NCBI GenBank assembly: GCA_963746155.1
Contig: CAVVAB010000009.1
Coordinates: forward strand, 492,456-556,455
DNA: 64,000 nucleotides
From: AC-32 sp963746155
GTDB taxonomy: Bacteria; Actinomycetota; Thermoleophilia; Gaiellales; Gaiellaceae
Direction: 5' to 3'
Part shown: positions 43,197 to 51,753 of the stretch, piece by piece
How positions within the stretch are numbered: the first letter of the stretch is position 1
Layout of the letters: every line of letters begins with the position of its first letter
Program-made: the position numbers and the translations under genes
The notes under the pieces: generated by a model
What the model was told of the DNA's origin: nothing
Database searches by the model: none
What the model saw: the letters and a program-made list of their open reading frames with translations, nothing else

Positions 43197-43750
43197 ACGA
43201 GCCCGCGTCGCGGACGCTCGACGTCCGCGTCGGCTCGAGCACGGACGCGCTCACGCCCGTCTCGAGCGCGCGCCGGTCGTTCGCGGCCGGCCCTGTGCAG
43301 TGGGGCGAGCTCGGCGCCGTCGTCCTGGCCGCGATCGCCGCCGACCAGGTGACGAAGCTGATCGTCGCGACCCAGTTGGAGCTCGACGAGTCGCTCAAGG
43401 TGATCGGCCCGTTCTCGATCCACCACGTGCAGAACTCCGGGATCGCGTTCGGCCTGTTCGCGAGCGCCACGGCGATCGTGACCGCGTTGACCGCGCTCGC
43501 GGTCGGCTGGATGCTCGTCTTCTTCGCCCGCTCCGGGGCACGGCATCCCGTCCTGCCGGTCGCGCTCGGGCTGCTGATCGGGGGCTCGACCTCGAACCTG
43601 ATCGACCGGATCCGCCTCGGGCACGTGACCGACTTCCTGGATCTCCGCTACTGGCCCGCCTTCAACCTCGCCGACTCGTTCATCGTGATCGGCGTCGGCA
43701 TCCTCTTCGTCGCGCTCCTCCTCGCTGAGTCGCGAGGCAAGTCCGGCTGA
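43193..43750 (+). CDS. lspA: Lipoprotein signal peptidase
   Basis: Aspartic membrane protease (SPase II) that removes signal peptides from prolipoproteins. The 185-aa protein has an N-terminal cytoplasmic extension of about 35 residues and four transmembrane helices: GELGAVVLAAIAADQVTKLIV, then HHVQNSGIAFGLF, LPVALGLLIGGSTSNLIDRIRLGHVTDFLDL and FNLADSFIVIGVGILFVALLL. The catalytic Asp pair is in NLIDR and NLADS. Substrates would include the lipoproteins encoded here at 19935 and 58530. GTG overlaps the preceding TGA. Confidence 0.95.
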   Translation: MNEPASRTLDVRVGSSTDALTPVSSARRSFAAGPVQWGELGAVVLAAIAADQVTKLIVATQLELDESLKVIGPFSIHHVQNSGIAFGLFASATAIVTALTALAVGWMLVFFARSGARHPVLPVALGLLIGGSTSNLIDRIRLGHVTDFLDLRYWPAFNLADSFIVIGVGILFVALLLAESRGKSG

Positions 43751-44653
43751 AGGTCGTAGTCCCCGCGGAGGCAGCCGGGGAGCGGCTCGACCGGTTCCTC
43801 GCCTCGCTTCGCGAGGTCGGCACGCGCGCCGCTGCCGCGCGGGTGCTCGAAGGTGGCGCGCTCGTCGACGGCGAGGCGCGGCCAAAGAGCCACAAGCTGT
43901 CGGGCGGGGAGGAAGTCGTGTTCGAGCCTCCCGAGGAAGAAGGCAGCAAGCTCGAGCCCGAGGAGGTGCCGCTCCGCATCGCCTACGAGGACGAGGCGCT
44001 CCTCGTCGTGGACAAGCCGGCCGGGATCGTCGTCCATCCTGGTCCCGGGCACGCGACCGGGACGCTCGTCCACGGCCTCCTCGGCCGCGTGGCGGGAGGA
44101 GACGTGCCGGAGCGGCCCGGGATCGTCCACCGCCTCGACCGCGACACGTCGGGCTTGCTCGTCGTCTCCCGGACCGAAGAGGCCTACCGCGGTCTGCGGA
44201 ACCTCGTGCGACGACGCGTCGCTCGAGCGGCGCTACAAGGCGCTCGTACGCGGCCGCCCGCGCTCGTGGCGGGGGCGCGTCGAGGCGCCGATCGGCCGCG
44301 ACAGGCATGAGCCGACCCGGGTGTCGCTCGACACGGACACCCCGCGCGATGCGATCACGCACTTCGAGGTGGAGGAGCTGCTGGACGGCTACGCACTGCT
44401 CGACGTCCGTCTCGAGACGGGGCGGACCCATCAGATCCGCGTGCATCTGGCCGAGATCGGGCTCCCGGTCGTCGGCGACCGCGCCTACGGCGTTCCCGAT
44501 CCGGAGCTCCCCCGCCAGTTCCTGCACGCGTGGAGGCTCGCCTTCCCGCACCCGGTGAGCGGCGAGCAGGTCGAGGTCGAGTCGCCGCTGCCCGCCGATC
44601 TCCAGGCGGCCCGGGCCCGTTTCCAGGCCTCAGCTAGAATTTCGCGGCCCTGA
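43747..44653 (+). CDS. rluD: RluD-family 23S rRNA pseudouridine synthase (frameshifted in this sequence)
   Basis: Pseudouridine synthase with an N-terminal S4 RNA-binding domain (ERLDRFLASLREVGTRAAAARVLEGGALVDG) and catalytic core GIVHRLDRDTSGLLVVSRTEEAYRGLRNLVRRR, with the catalytic Asp in HRLDRDTSG (read in parts). After about 44217 the +1 frame carries SLERRYKALVRGRP, VRLETGRTHQIRVHLAEIGLPVVGDRAYG and the end. One extra base near 44217 explains the split; repaired length is about 301 aa. The start is probably the CTG overlapping the lspA stop (CTGA), the only codon matching the S4 start. Very common neighbour of lspA. Confidence 0.88.
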
Positions 44654-44757
44654 AACCCGACCCGGCGGAACAGGACGGGTGGCGGTGCCGGCGAGATGGT
44701 CGCCGGTTCCACCCGACTCCCGCCGGAGAAGCGCTCAAACCAGAGAAAGGATCGGCC
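44635..44757 (+). promoter_or_regulatory. rpsB promoter and structured 5' leader
   Basis: TAGAAT (44635-44640) gives a start near 44647 and a leader of about 110 nt. Three nested stems are visible: CCGGCGG (44662-44668) with CCGCCGG (44720-44726), CGGGTGG (44676-44682) with CCACCCG (44709-44715), and CCGGCGA (44688-44694) with TCGCCGG (44700-44706), loop GATGG. A ribosome site AAAGGA follows, before the GTG at 44758. Possibly an S2-binding autoregulatory leader; this is inference. Confidence 0.6.
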
Positions 44758-45636
44758 GTGTCCGTCGTAAGCATGCGAGAGCTCCTGGAGTCCGGAGTCC
44801 ACTTCGGTCACCAGACACGCCGCTGGAACCCGAAGATGAAACGCTTCATCTTCGCGGAGCGCGGCGGCATCTACATCATCGACCTCCAGCAGACGCTGAA
44901 GCTGCTCGAGGATGCGCACGAGTTCGCCCGCAACGTCGCCGAACGCGGCGGGACGATCCTGTTCGTCGGCACCAAGAAGCAGTCGCAGGACGCGGTCAAG
45001 GAGCAGGCGGAGCGCGTGGGAATGCCCTACGTCAACCACCGCTGGCTCGGCGGCCTGCTCACCAACTGGCGCACGATCTCGGAGCGGATCGAGCGCCTGC
45101 ACGAGCTACGACGCCTGCGCGACGAGGGCCAGCTCGAGCTGCTTCCGCCGAAGGAGCGGATGGCCATGCTGAGCGAGCTGGAGAAGCTCGACATGAACCT
45201 CGGCGGCGTCGCGGACATGCGCACGCAGCCCGAGGCGGTCTTCGTGGTCGACCTGCGCAAGGAGCAGCTCGCGGTGCGCGAGGCGCGCCGCCTGGGCCTG
45301 CCGATCATCGCGCTCGTCGACACCAACTGCGACCCCGACGAGGCCAACTACGTGATCCCCGGCAACGACGACGCGATTCGCTCGTGCGCGCTCGTCGTCC
45401 GGGTGGTTGCCGACGGGATCGCCGCAGGGAAGGCGAAGGTCGCTCCCGCGGACTTCGAGCCCAAGGCCGAGGAGGAAGCGGCGCCCGCGGAGGACGAGCC
45501 GGCAGCCGAGGAAGAGCCGCAGCCCGAGGGCGAGGCTGAGGCTGAGCCCGAGGCCGAACCCGAGGCCGAACCCGAGGCCGAGGCTGATGCCGAGCCCGCG
45601 CCACTGGCCGAGGCGGCCGTGCAGGAGGCGGAATGA
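44758..45636 (+). CDS. rpsB: 30S ribosomal protein S2 with acidic C-terminal extension
   Basis: Ribosomal protein S2 (292 aa against a usual 230-270). Core motifs: MRELLESGVHFGHQTRRWNPKMKRFIFAERGGIYIIDLQQTL, GTKKQSQDAVKEQAERVGMPYVNHRWLGGLLTNW, PEAVFVVDLRKEQLAVREARRLGLPIIALVDTNCDPD and IPGNDDAIRSCALV (read in parts). From about residue 240 the protein becomes a Glu/Ala/Pro tail (about 50 residues) encoded partly by 12-bp tandem repeats. GTG start with AAAGGA seven bases upstream. Its stop overlaps tsf (ATGA). Confidence 0.97.
   Translation: MSVVSMRELLESGVHFGHQTRRWNPKMKRFIFAERGGIYIIDLQQTLKLLEDAHEFARNVAERGGTILFVGTKKQSQDAVKEQAERVGMPYVNHRWLGGLLTNWRTISERIERLHELRRLRDEGQLELLPPKERMAMLSELEKLDMNLGGVADMRTQPEAVFVVDLRKEQLAVREARRLGLPIIALVDTNCDPDEANYVIPGNDDAIRSCALVVRVVADGIAAGKAKVAPADFEPKAEEEAAPAEDEPAAEEEPQPEGEAEAEPEAEPEAEPEAEADAEPAPLAEAAVQEAE
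45547..45582 (+). repeat. 12-bp tandem repeats in rpsB
   Basis: Three tandem units of CCCGAGGCCGAA (the third ends in G) encode a Pro-Glu-Ala-Glu repeat in the S2 tail. Such units can expand or contract by replication slippage. Confidence 0.85.
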
Positions 45637-46436
45637 GCGTCACGGACATCTCCGCCGAGCTCGTCAAGCAGCTCCGGGACGAAACCGGGGCGGCCATGAT
45701 GGAGTGCAAGCGGGCCCTTCAGGAGACGGGCGGCGACATCGAGGCGGCGAAGCGGCTCCTGCGCGAGCGCGGGATGGCGGCCGCGGGCAAGAAGGCCGGG
45801 CGCGAGACGACCGAGGGGGAGATCCTCGCGACGGTCTCCGGGAACACCGGCGCGCTCGCCGCGATCGGCTGCGAGACCGAGCCCGTGTCGAAGAACGAGG
45901 AGTTCCTCGGTTTCGCCGAGAAGGTGCTGGAGGCCGTCGAGGCGGACGGCCCCGAGGCCGTCGTGAACCTCGAGGACGAGCGGCTGGAGCTGATCGGGCG
46001 ACTCGGCGAGAACATCGAGCTGCGCGGCGCGGCCCGTCTCGAGGCGGGCGACAGCGAGCTGATCGCCGAGTACGTGCACCCGCCGGCGAACAAGATCGGC
46101 GTCCTCGTGAGGGTGAAGGGCGGCGACGCGGCGACCGCACGGCGCCTGGCGATGCACATCTCGTTCTCGGCCCCTCGTTACCGGACCGCGGACGAGATCT
46201 CCGAGGAGGAGCTGGCCTCGGAGCGCGCGATCTACGAGCAGCAGGACGACGTGAAGGACAAGCCCGAGGAGGTGCGCACCAAGATCGTGGAGGGCCGGCT
46301 GCGCAAGGAGTTCCTCGCGACGGCGGTCCTCGCCGAGCAGCCGTGGATCCACGACACGTCGAAGACCGTGGGCCAGGCGCTGTCGGAAGAGGGCGCCGAA
46401 GCGCTCGAGTTCGTCCGCTACGCGCTCGCCGAGTGA
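45633..46436 (+). CDS. tsf: Elongation factor Ts
   Basis: EF-Ts recharges EF-Tu with GTP. The 267-aa protein has the N-terminal UBA-like domain and signature (LVKQLRDETGAAMMECKRALQETGGDIEAAKRLLRERG, read in parts), the core GRETTEGEILATVSGNTGALAAIGCETEPVSKNEEF, and a dimerisation region ending IHDTSKTVGQALSEEGAEALEFVRYALAE. The ATG overlaps the rpsB stop, and its own stop overlaps the pyrH GTG, giving the classic rpsB-tsf-pyrH-frr order. Confidence 0.97.
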   Translation: MSVTDISAELVKQLRDETGAAMMECKRALQETGGDIEAAKRLLRERGMAAAGKKAGRETTEGEILATVSGNTGALAAIGCETEPVSKNEEFLGFAEKVLEAVEADGPEAVVNLEDERLELIGRLGENIELRGAARLEAGDSELIAEYVHPPANKIGVLVRVKGGDAATARRLAMHISFSAPRYRTADEISEEELASERAIYEQQDDVKDKPEEVRTKIVEGRLRKEFLATAVLAEQPWIHDTSKTVGQALSEEGAEALEFVRYALAE

Positions 46437-47194
46437 GCAAGGCCGTCGAAGAGCAGCCCGTCGCCGCGCGCACGAGCGAGGCGAAGCCGGTCTTCCATCG
46501 CGTCCTGCTCAAGCTCTCGGGCGAGGCGCTGATGGGCGAGAAGGAGTTCGGGCTCGACCCCGAGCGGATCGCCGCGGTCTCCGAGGAGATCGTCGGCGTC
46601 CAGGAGCAGGGGGTCGAGCTGGCGATCGTGGTCGGGGCGGGGAACATCTACCGCGGGATCGAGGCGGCCGCCGACGGGATGGACCGGGCGACAGCCGACT
46701 ACGCGGGGATGCTCGCGACGCTGCTGAACGCGCTCGCCCTCCAGGACGCCCTCGAGCGGCGCGGAGTCCACACGCGGGTCATGTCCGCGCTCGCCGCGGC
46801 CGAGGTCGCCGAGCCGTACATCCGCCGCCGCGCGATCCGCCACCTGGAGAAGGGCCGCATCGTCATCTTCGCGGCCGGCACGGGCAACCCGTTCTTCACG
46901 ACGGACACGGCGGCCGCCCTGCGGGCGCTCGAGATCGGCGGCGAGGCGATCCTGATGGCCAAGCACGCGGTCGAGGGCGTTCTCGACGGCGACCCGCGCG
47001 AGGATCCCGACGCAAAGCTGATCCCCGAGATCACCCACCTCGAGGCGATCGAACGCGGCCTGAAGGTCATGGACACGACCGCGCTGTCGCTCTGCATGGA
47101 CAACCGCCTGCCGATCTACGTCTTCGCACTCGCGGGCGGAAACATCCGTAAGGTGGTAGAGGGCGAGCGCGTCGGGACAATCGTCTCGACTTGA
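46433..47194 (+). CDS. pyrH: UMP kinase
   Basis: Bacterial hexameric UMP kinase (amino-acid-kinase fold), which makes UDP for RNA, DNA and cell-wall precursors. The 253 aa include a short nonconserved N-terminus and then HRVLLKLSGEALMGEKEFGLDPERI, VVGAGNIYRGIEAA, ADYAGMLATLLNALALQDALE, IFAAGTGNPFFTTDTAAALRALEIGGEAILMAKHAVEGVLDGDPREDP (read in parts) and the C-terminal CMDNRLPIYVFALAGGNI. GTG overlaps the tsf TGA. Confidence 0.96.
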   Translation: MSKAVEEQPVAARTSEAKPVFHRVLLKLSGEALMGEKEFGLDPERIAAVSEEIVGVQEQGVELAIVVGAGNIYRGIEAAADGMDRATADYAGMLATLLNALALQDALERRGVHTRVMSALAAAEVAEPYIRRRAIRHLEKGRIVIFAAGTGNPFFTTDTAAALRALEIGGEAILMAKHAVEGVLDGDPREDPDAKLIPEITHLEAIERGLKVMDTTALSLCMDNRLPIYVFALAGGNIRKVVEGERVGTIVST

Positions 47195-47205
47195 CCGGAG
47201 GCGCC

Positions 47206-47766
47206 ATGGCGATCGATGACCTGATTCAAGACGCGGTTCGGCGAATGGACAAGTCGGTCGAGGCGGCGCAGGCGGAGTTCTCGACACTTCGCACCGGCCG
47301 CGCGTCGCCGGCGCTGCTCGACCGGGTGCAGATCGACTACTACGGCCAGCAGACGCCGTTGAAGCAGCTGGCCACGATCTCCGCGCCGGAGCCGCGGCTG
47401 CTCACGATCCAGCCCTTCGACCCGGGCTCGCTCGGGTCGATCGAGCGCGCGATCCAGGAGTCCGACCTCGGCGTCGTGCCCTCGAACGACGGCAAGATCA
47501 TCCGCCTGCCGATCCCGCAGCTGACCGAGGAGCGGCGCAAGGAGCTCGTCAAGATCGTCCGCCACATGGCCGAGGAGGGCCGCATCGCCGTGCGGAACGT
47601 TCGCCGCGACGTCATGCACCACCTGAAGGAGCTCGTTGACAAAGGCGAGGTCGGAAGCGACGAGGAGCACCGGGCGGAAGATCGCGTCCAGAAGCTCACC
47701 GACGAGCACACCGAGAAGATCGACGAGCTGCTGAAGAAGAAAGAGGCGGAGATCCTCGAAGTCTGA
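47206..47766 (+). CDS. frr: Ribosome recycling factor
   Basis: RRF splits post-termination ribosomes together with EF-G. The 186 aa are standard. Visible: RMDKSVEAAQAEFSTLRTGRASPALLDRVQIDYYGQQTPLKQLATIS, IERAIQESDLGVVPSNDGKIIRLPIPQLTEERRKELVKIV and the C-terminal VGSDEEHRAEDRVQKLTDEHTEKIDELLKKKEAEIL (read in parts). The ATG at 47206 is preferred over the TTG at 47191 because GGAGG lies six bases before it. uppS starts 7 bp downstream. Confidence 0.96.
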   Translation: MAIDDLIQDAVRRMDKSVEAAQAEFSTLRTGRASPALLDRVQIDYYGQQTPLKQLATISAPEPRLLTIQPFDPGSLGSIERAIQESDLGVVPSNDGKIIRLPIPQLTEERRKELVKIVRHMAEEGRIAVRNVRRDVMHHLKELVDKGEVGSDEEHRAEDRVQKLTDEHTEKIDELLKKKEAEILEV

Positions 47767-47772
47767 GGCGGC

Positions 47773-48522
47773 GTGAAGCTGCTGACCCGTATCCGGAGCC
47801 TGCGCGGCGTTCGGGCCGGCGTCGAGCCGGAGCTGCCCGAGCTCGCGAAGACCGTCGCGATCATCATGGACGGCAACGGCCGGTGGGCCCGCCGTCGCGC
47901 GCTGCCGGTCGCCGCGGGCCATCGCGCCGGGACCCGGGCCCTGCGGCGGACGGTCGAGGCCGCGATCGACCTCGGCGTCGAGACGCTCGTCGTCTACGCG
48001 TTCTCGACGGAGAACTGGTCACGCCCGGCAGGCGAGGTCGACTCGCTGATGGACATCTTCGGCGAGACGATCGAGCGCGAGCTGCCCGACCTGGCTGCAC
48101 AGGGAGTGCGCACGCGCTTCATCGGCCGCCGCGACCGCGCGCCCGACGCGCTTCGGGCGCAGATGAGCGGCCTCGAGGAGAACACCGCAGAGAACGACAC
48201 CCTCAACCTCTGGATCGCGTTCGACTACGGCGGCCGCGCCGAGCTCGTCGCGGCGGCGCGGCGCCTCGTCGAGGACGGGATCGATCCCGCGGAGATCGAC
48301 GAGAACGTCTTCCGTGCCAGCCTGTATGCCCCGGAGCTGGCCGATCCGGACCTCCTGATCCGCACCTCGGGGGAGCTGCGGATCTCCAACTTCCTGCTGT
48401 GGCAGCTGGCGTACTCCGAGCTCGTGTTCGTGGACACGCTCTGGCCCGACTTCGGCCGGCGCGAGCTCGAGCACGCGCTCGCGGCGTATGCGCGCCGCCG
48501 CCGCCGCTTCGGCGGCCGGTGA
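47773..48522 (+). CDS. uppS: Isoprenyl (undecaprenyl) diphosphate synthase
   Basis: Cis-prenyltransferase that extends farnesyl diphosphate to the lipid carrier for peptidoglycan (249 aa). Motifs: VAIIMDGNGRWARRRALPVAAGHRAG with the catalytic Asp in MDGNGRWA, LVVYAFSTENWSRPAGEVDSLM, TLNLWIAFDYGGRAEL and the C-terminal DPDLLIRTSGELRISNFLLWQLAYSELVFVDTLWPDF (read in parts). It follows frr and precedes cdsA, with an 8-base gap to the cdsA start, within the run frr-uppS-cdsA-dxr-rseP. Confidence 0.96.
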   Translation: MKLLTRIRSLRGVRAGVEPELPELAKTVAIIMDGNGRWARRRALPVAAGHRAGTRALRRTVEAAIDLGVETLVVYAFSTENWSRPAGEVDSLMDIFGETIERELPDLAAQGVRTRFIGRRDRAPDALRAQMSGLEENTAENDTLNLWIAFDYGGRAELVAAARRLVEDGIDPAEIDENVFRASLYAPELADPDLLIRTSGELRISNFLLWQLAYSELVFVDTLWPDFGRRELEHALAAYARRRRRFGGR

Positions 48523-48529
48523 GCCTCGC

Positions 48530-49327
48530 GTGAGCTCGTTCTGGTCGCGAATCCTCGTGGCGGTGGTCGGCCTCCCGGTCGTCCTCTACCTCGTGTGGCT
48601 CGGCGGCTGGTGGATCGTGGCCCTCGCCGTCCTCGTGGCGGTCGTCGCCCTGCACGAGTTCTTCTGGATCGCGCGGCCGCTGCGGCCGCTCGTCCTCGCC
48701 GGCTACACGGGCGCGGTGCTGTCGCTCGTCGGCGCCTGGCTCGGCGGCCCGGTCTGGATGACGGCCGGCTTCCTGTCGACCCTCGCGCTCGCGTTTCTGT
48801 TCAAGGGCGTCTCGCAGACCAGCCAGTCGGTCACGGTGGCGGTCGGAACGACCGTGCTCGGAGCCGCGTGGGTGGGGCTCGGCCTGGCGCACCTCGTCCT
48901 GCTGCGCGCGATCGACCCGACGAAGGACGGCCGGCTCGCCGTCTTCACCGTGCTGCTCGCCGTGTTCGCGGCGGACACGTTCGCCTACATCGTCGGTCGC
49001 CTGATCGGCCGTCACCGGCTGGCGCCCGTGATCTCGCCCGGGAAGACGTGGGAGGGCCTGATCGCGGGGATGATCGTCGCGGTGCTCGTGCCGTTCTTCG
49101 CGATGTACAGCTCGGACTACCTCGACGTTGGCCAGTCGCTCGTGCTCGGCGCGGTGATCGCGGTCGTGGCCCCGATCGGGGACCTCTTCGAGTCCGCGCT
49201 CAAGCGCGATCTCGGCGTGAAGGACTCCGGTCGCCTCCTGCTCGGCCACGGCGGGATGCTCGACCGGATCGACGCCGTGCTCTTCGCGGGAGTCGCCTCG
49301 TACTACACGATTCTGGCGCTCACGTAA
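48530..49327 (+). CDS. cdsA: Phosphatidate cytidylyltransferase
   Basis: CdsA makes CDP-diacylglycerol from phosphatidate and CTP in the membrane. The 265-aa protein has seven or eight hydrophobic helices, starting ILVAVVGLPVVLYLVWLGGWW, and the C-terminal signature SALKRDLGVKDSGRLLLGHGGMLDRIDAVLFAG (S-x3-KR-x4-KD-x5-GHGG-x2-DR-x-D; the residue before GHGG is Leu rather than the usual Pro; read in parts). The GTG giving SSFWSRIL is chosen; an in-frame ATG at 48488 would overlap uppS by 35 bases. Confidence 0.94.
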   Translation: MSSFWSRILVAVVGLPVVLYLVWLGGWWIVALAVLVAVVALHEFFWIARPLRPLVLAGYTGAVLSLVGAWLGGPVWMTAGFLSTLALAFLFKGVSQTSQSVTVAVGTTVLGAAWVGLGLAHLVLLRAIDPTKDGRLAVFTVLLAVFAADTFAYIVGRLIGRHRLAPVISPGKTWEGLIAGMIVAVLVPFFAMYSSDYLDVGQSLVLGAVIAVVAPIGDLFESALKRDLGVKDSGRLLLGHGGMLDRIDAVLFAGVASYYTILALT

Positions 49328-49355
49328 TTTTCGATCCAAGCGGCTAGCCCAGTCG

Positions 49356-49361
49356 TACACT
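49356..49361 (+). promoter_or_regulatory. -10 element of dxr
   Basis: TACACT lies eight bases before the ATG at 49370, with no Shine-Dalgarno sequence. Confidence 0.45.
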
Positions 49362-49369
49362 TCGACTAG

Positions 49370-50431
49370 ATGAAACGGGTCGCCCTTCTCGGCGCCACAG
49401 GGTCGATCGGCCGTCAGGCTGTCGAGATCGTGGCGGACCACCCCGAGCTGGAGCTCGTGGCCGCCGCCTCGGGGTCGCAGCCGGTCGACGGCCTCGCGCC
49501 GCTGACTCAGGTCGGAGGTGACCTGACGGAGCTCCTGGAGCGCGCCGATCCGGACGTCGTCCTGAACGCCGTCGTTGGGTTCGCGGGGCTTCCGGCGACG
49601 CTCTGGGCCCTCGAGCACGGCGTCACGCTCGCGCTCGCGAACAAGGAGAGCCTGGTCGCGGCCGGCGACCTCGCACTCGCAGCGCGGGAGCGGGGAGGAG
49701 GGCTGCTGCTTCCGGTGGACAGCGAGCACTCGGCCGCCTTCCAGTGCCTCGAGGGGCGCCGCGAGGAAGAGGTGGACTCGCTCGTCCTCACGGCCTCCGG
49801 AGGCCCGTTCCGCGGGCGCAGGCGCGAGGAGCTCGAGGACGTCACGGCCGAGGAGGCGCTCTCGCACCCCACCTGGCAGATGGGCCCGAAGATCACGATC
49901 GACTCTGCGACGCTCGCGAACAAGGGGCTCGAGCTGCTCGAGGCGCACTTCCTCTTCGGGCTGCCGTACGAGCGCATCGAGGTGACGCTGCAGCCGACGT
50001 CCATCGTCCACGCGCTCGTGCGCTTCCGCGACGGCGCGTCGCTCGCACACATCGGCTACCCGGACATGCGCGTTCCGATTTCGTTCGCGCTCACGTACCC
50101 GGAGCGCGCGGCGACGCCGATCGCGCCGCTCGACCTCTCGCAGGGCCTCGTGCTCGAGTTCGAGCCTCCGGACGTCGAGACGTTCCCGCTGCTCGCGCTC
50201 GCGCGAACGGCCGGCGAGGAGGGCGGCACCTACCCGTGCGCGTTCAACGCGGCGAACGAGGTGGCCGTCGCGGCCTTCCTCGACGGGAAGCTTCCGTTCC
50301 TCGGAATCGCGTCGACCGTGGAGGAGACGATGGCCGAAGTCGACGGCGCGGCCGCGAGGGATCTGGGCGACCTGGTCGAAGCGGACGCCGTGGCGCGCAA
50401 GCTCGCCGAGAGAGGGCTCCCCGTCGCATGA
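49370..50431 (+). CDS. dxr: 1-deoxy-D-xylulose 5-phosphate reductoisomerase
   Basis: Second enzyme of the MEP isoprenoid pathway, making MEP with NADPH. The 353 aa are short (usual 380-400), from loss in the N-terminal half: VALLGATGSIGRQAVEIVADHPELELVAA goes quickly to NAVVGFAGLPATLWALEHGVTLALANKESLVAAG. The active site is intact: PVDSEHSAAFQCLEG, TASGGPFRG, THPTWQMG-like SHPTWQMGPKITIDSATLANKGLELLEAHFLFG (read in parts) and LQPTSIVHALVRF. It supplies precursors used by UppS two genes upstream. ispG, a later MEP step, is 2 kb downstream. Confidence 0.95.
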   Translation: MKRVALLGATGSIGRQAVEIVADHPELELVAAASGSQPVDGLAPLTQVGGDLTELLERADPDVVLNAVVGFAGLPATLWALEHGVTLALANKESLVAAGDLALAARERGGGLLLPVDSEHSAAFQCLEGRREEEVDSLVLTASGGPFRGRRREELEDVTAEEALSHPTWQMGPKITIDSATLANKGLELLEAHFLFGLPYERIEVTLQPTSIVHALVRFRDGASLAHIGYPDMRVPISFALTYPERAATPIAPLDLSQGLVLEFEPPDVETFPLLALARTAGEEGGTYPCAFNAANEVAVAAFLDGKLPFLGIASTVEETMAEVDGAAARDLGDLVEADAVARKLAERGLPVA

Positions 50432-50513
50432 CACGCTACGCGTCCAGTTTCGCCCTCGAAGTGAGTTCACGTCCCGCGCCGCAGCGAGCCTGCACAAAGC
50501 TGGGGCGCTCTTC

Positions 50514-51749
50514 GTGACCATCCTCCTCGCGATCGTCGGCCTCGCTTTCCTCATCCTTATCCACGAGGCGGGCCACTTCTTCACGGCGCTCGCCGTGGGG
50601 ATGCGGCCGCGGCGCTTCTACATCGGCTTCCCGCCGGCGCTCGTGAAGAAGCAGCACAAGGGCGTGGAGTACGGGGTCGGCGTCGTGCCGCTCGGCGGCT
50701 ACGTGAAGATCCCCGGGATGCACCGTCCGGCTCCGTCGGACCTCGACACGTTCTTCGGGGCCGCGGTGCACGAGGAGCCGCGCCTGCTTCCGGCGGTCGA
50801 GCGGGTGAAGCGGCCGCTTGTGAAGAACGACTTCGAGGCGGCTCGCACGGCATTGCCCGGGCTGGAGGAGGCGGTCGACAACGCCAATCTCACCCAGGGC
50901 GCTCAGCGCTCGGCTCGCCGCGGGCTGAACGAGCTCACGGATGCGCTCGGCCCCGACTCGTACTGGCGCCAGCGGACGTGGAAGCGGCTGGTGGTGATCG
51001 GAGCCGGCCCTGCCGCGAATCTGCTCTTCGCGATCCTGCTGCTCTCGATCGTGTACATGATCGGGATCCCCTCGGCCGCGTCGCGCCGCGTCGACAGCGT
51101 CGACCCGAACACCCCGGCCGCGCGCGCAGGCCTGCAGTCCGGGGACATCATCGTGGGCGTCAACCGGGTCGGTACCCCGACGTTCTCGGATGTGAGGAAG
51201 GAGATCCAGGGGAGCAACGGCCACCCGCTCGTCATCTCCGTGCTCAGGAACGGCGAGATCCCGTACCGCGAGCTGAAGCCGGTCACGCCGGTGAAGCGCC
51301 AGGGCACCTACATCCTCGGCTTCCGGCCGTCGGTGATCGAGTACAAGAAGTACGGGCCGATCGCCGCGCTCGGCTTGGCCGGCAAGGACACGTGGCTGGT
51401 GACCAAGGCCATGGGCAACTGGCTGATCCACGTCAACTCCCGCGAGAACCGCAAGCAGATCTCGACGCCCGTCGGGATCGTGCGGACCTCGAGCGAGGCC
51501 GCGCGCAGCGGCTACCGGGACTACCTCGCCATCCTCGCCCTGATCAGCCTCTCGCTGGCGCTCCTCAACCTGCTGCCGCTGCTGCCGCTGGACGGCGGCC
51601 ACATCGCGTTCTCGATCGTCGAGGGCATGCGCGGGAAGGCGGTCAGCCGCGTCGTCTACGAGCGCGTCTCGATGGTCGGGATCGCGCTGATCCTGTTCAT
51701 CTACGTGATCGGGATCTCGAACGACATCAGCAACTTCGGGGGCGGCTAG
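50514..51749 (+). CDS. rseP: Site-2 protease family zinc metalloprotease (RseP/RasP)
   Basis: Intramembrane zinc protease (M50) of 411 aa. The HExxH motif is in FLILIHEAGHFFTALAVGM near residue 20 and the LDG motif in LLPLLPLDGGHIAFSIVEGM near the C-terminus. A PDZ domain lies around residues 190-270 (VDSVDPNTPAARAGLQSGDIIVGVNRVGTP, read in parts). Between the first helix and PDZ is an insertion of about 100 residues with a charged helical stretch (VKNDFEAARTALPGLEEAVDNANL). It probably clips anti-sigma factors or signal peptides. An 82-bp gap separates it from dxr; the GTG start is inferred. Confidence 0.93.
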   Translation: MTILLAIVGLAFLILIHEAGHFFTALAVGMRPRRFYIGFPPALVKKQHKGVEYGVGVVPLGGYVKIPGMHRPAPSDLDTFFGAAVHEEPRLLPAVERVKRPLVKNDFEAARTALPGLEEAVDNANLTQGAQRSARRGLNELTDALGPDSYWRQRTWKRLVVIGAGPAANLLFAILLLSIVYMIGIPSAASRRVDSVDPNTPAARAGLQSGDIIVGVNRVGTPTFSDVRKEIQGSNGHPLVISVLRNGEIPYRELKPVTPVKRQGTYILGFRPSVIEYKKYGPIAALGLAGKDTWLVTKAMGNWLIHVNSRENRKQISTPVGIVRTSSEAARSGYRDYLAILALISLSLALLNLLPLLPLDGGHIAFSIVEGMRGKAVSRVVYERVSMVGIALILFIYVIGISNDISNFGGG

Positions 51750-51753
51750 CTAG

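Noticed and set aside
48203..50584. 793-codon minus-strand open frame
   Set aside because: Antisense to uppS, cdsA, dxr and the start of rseP; no recognisable motif.
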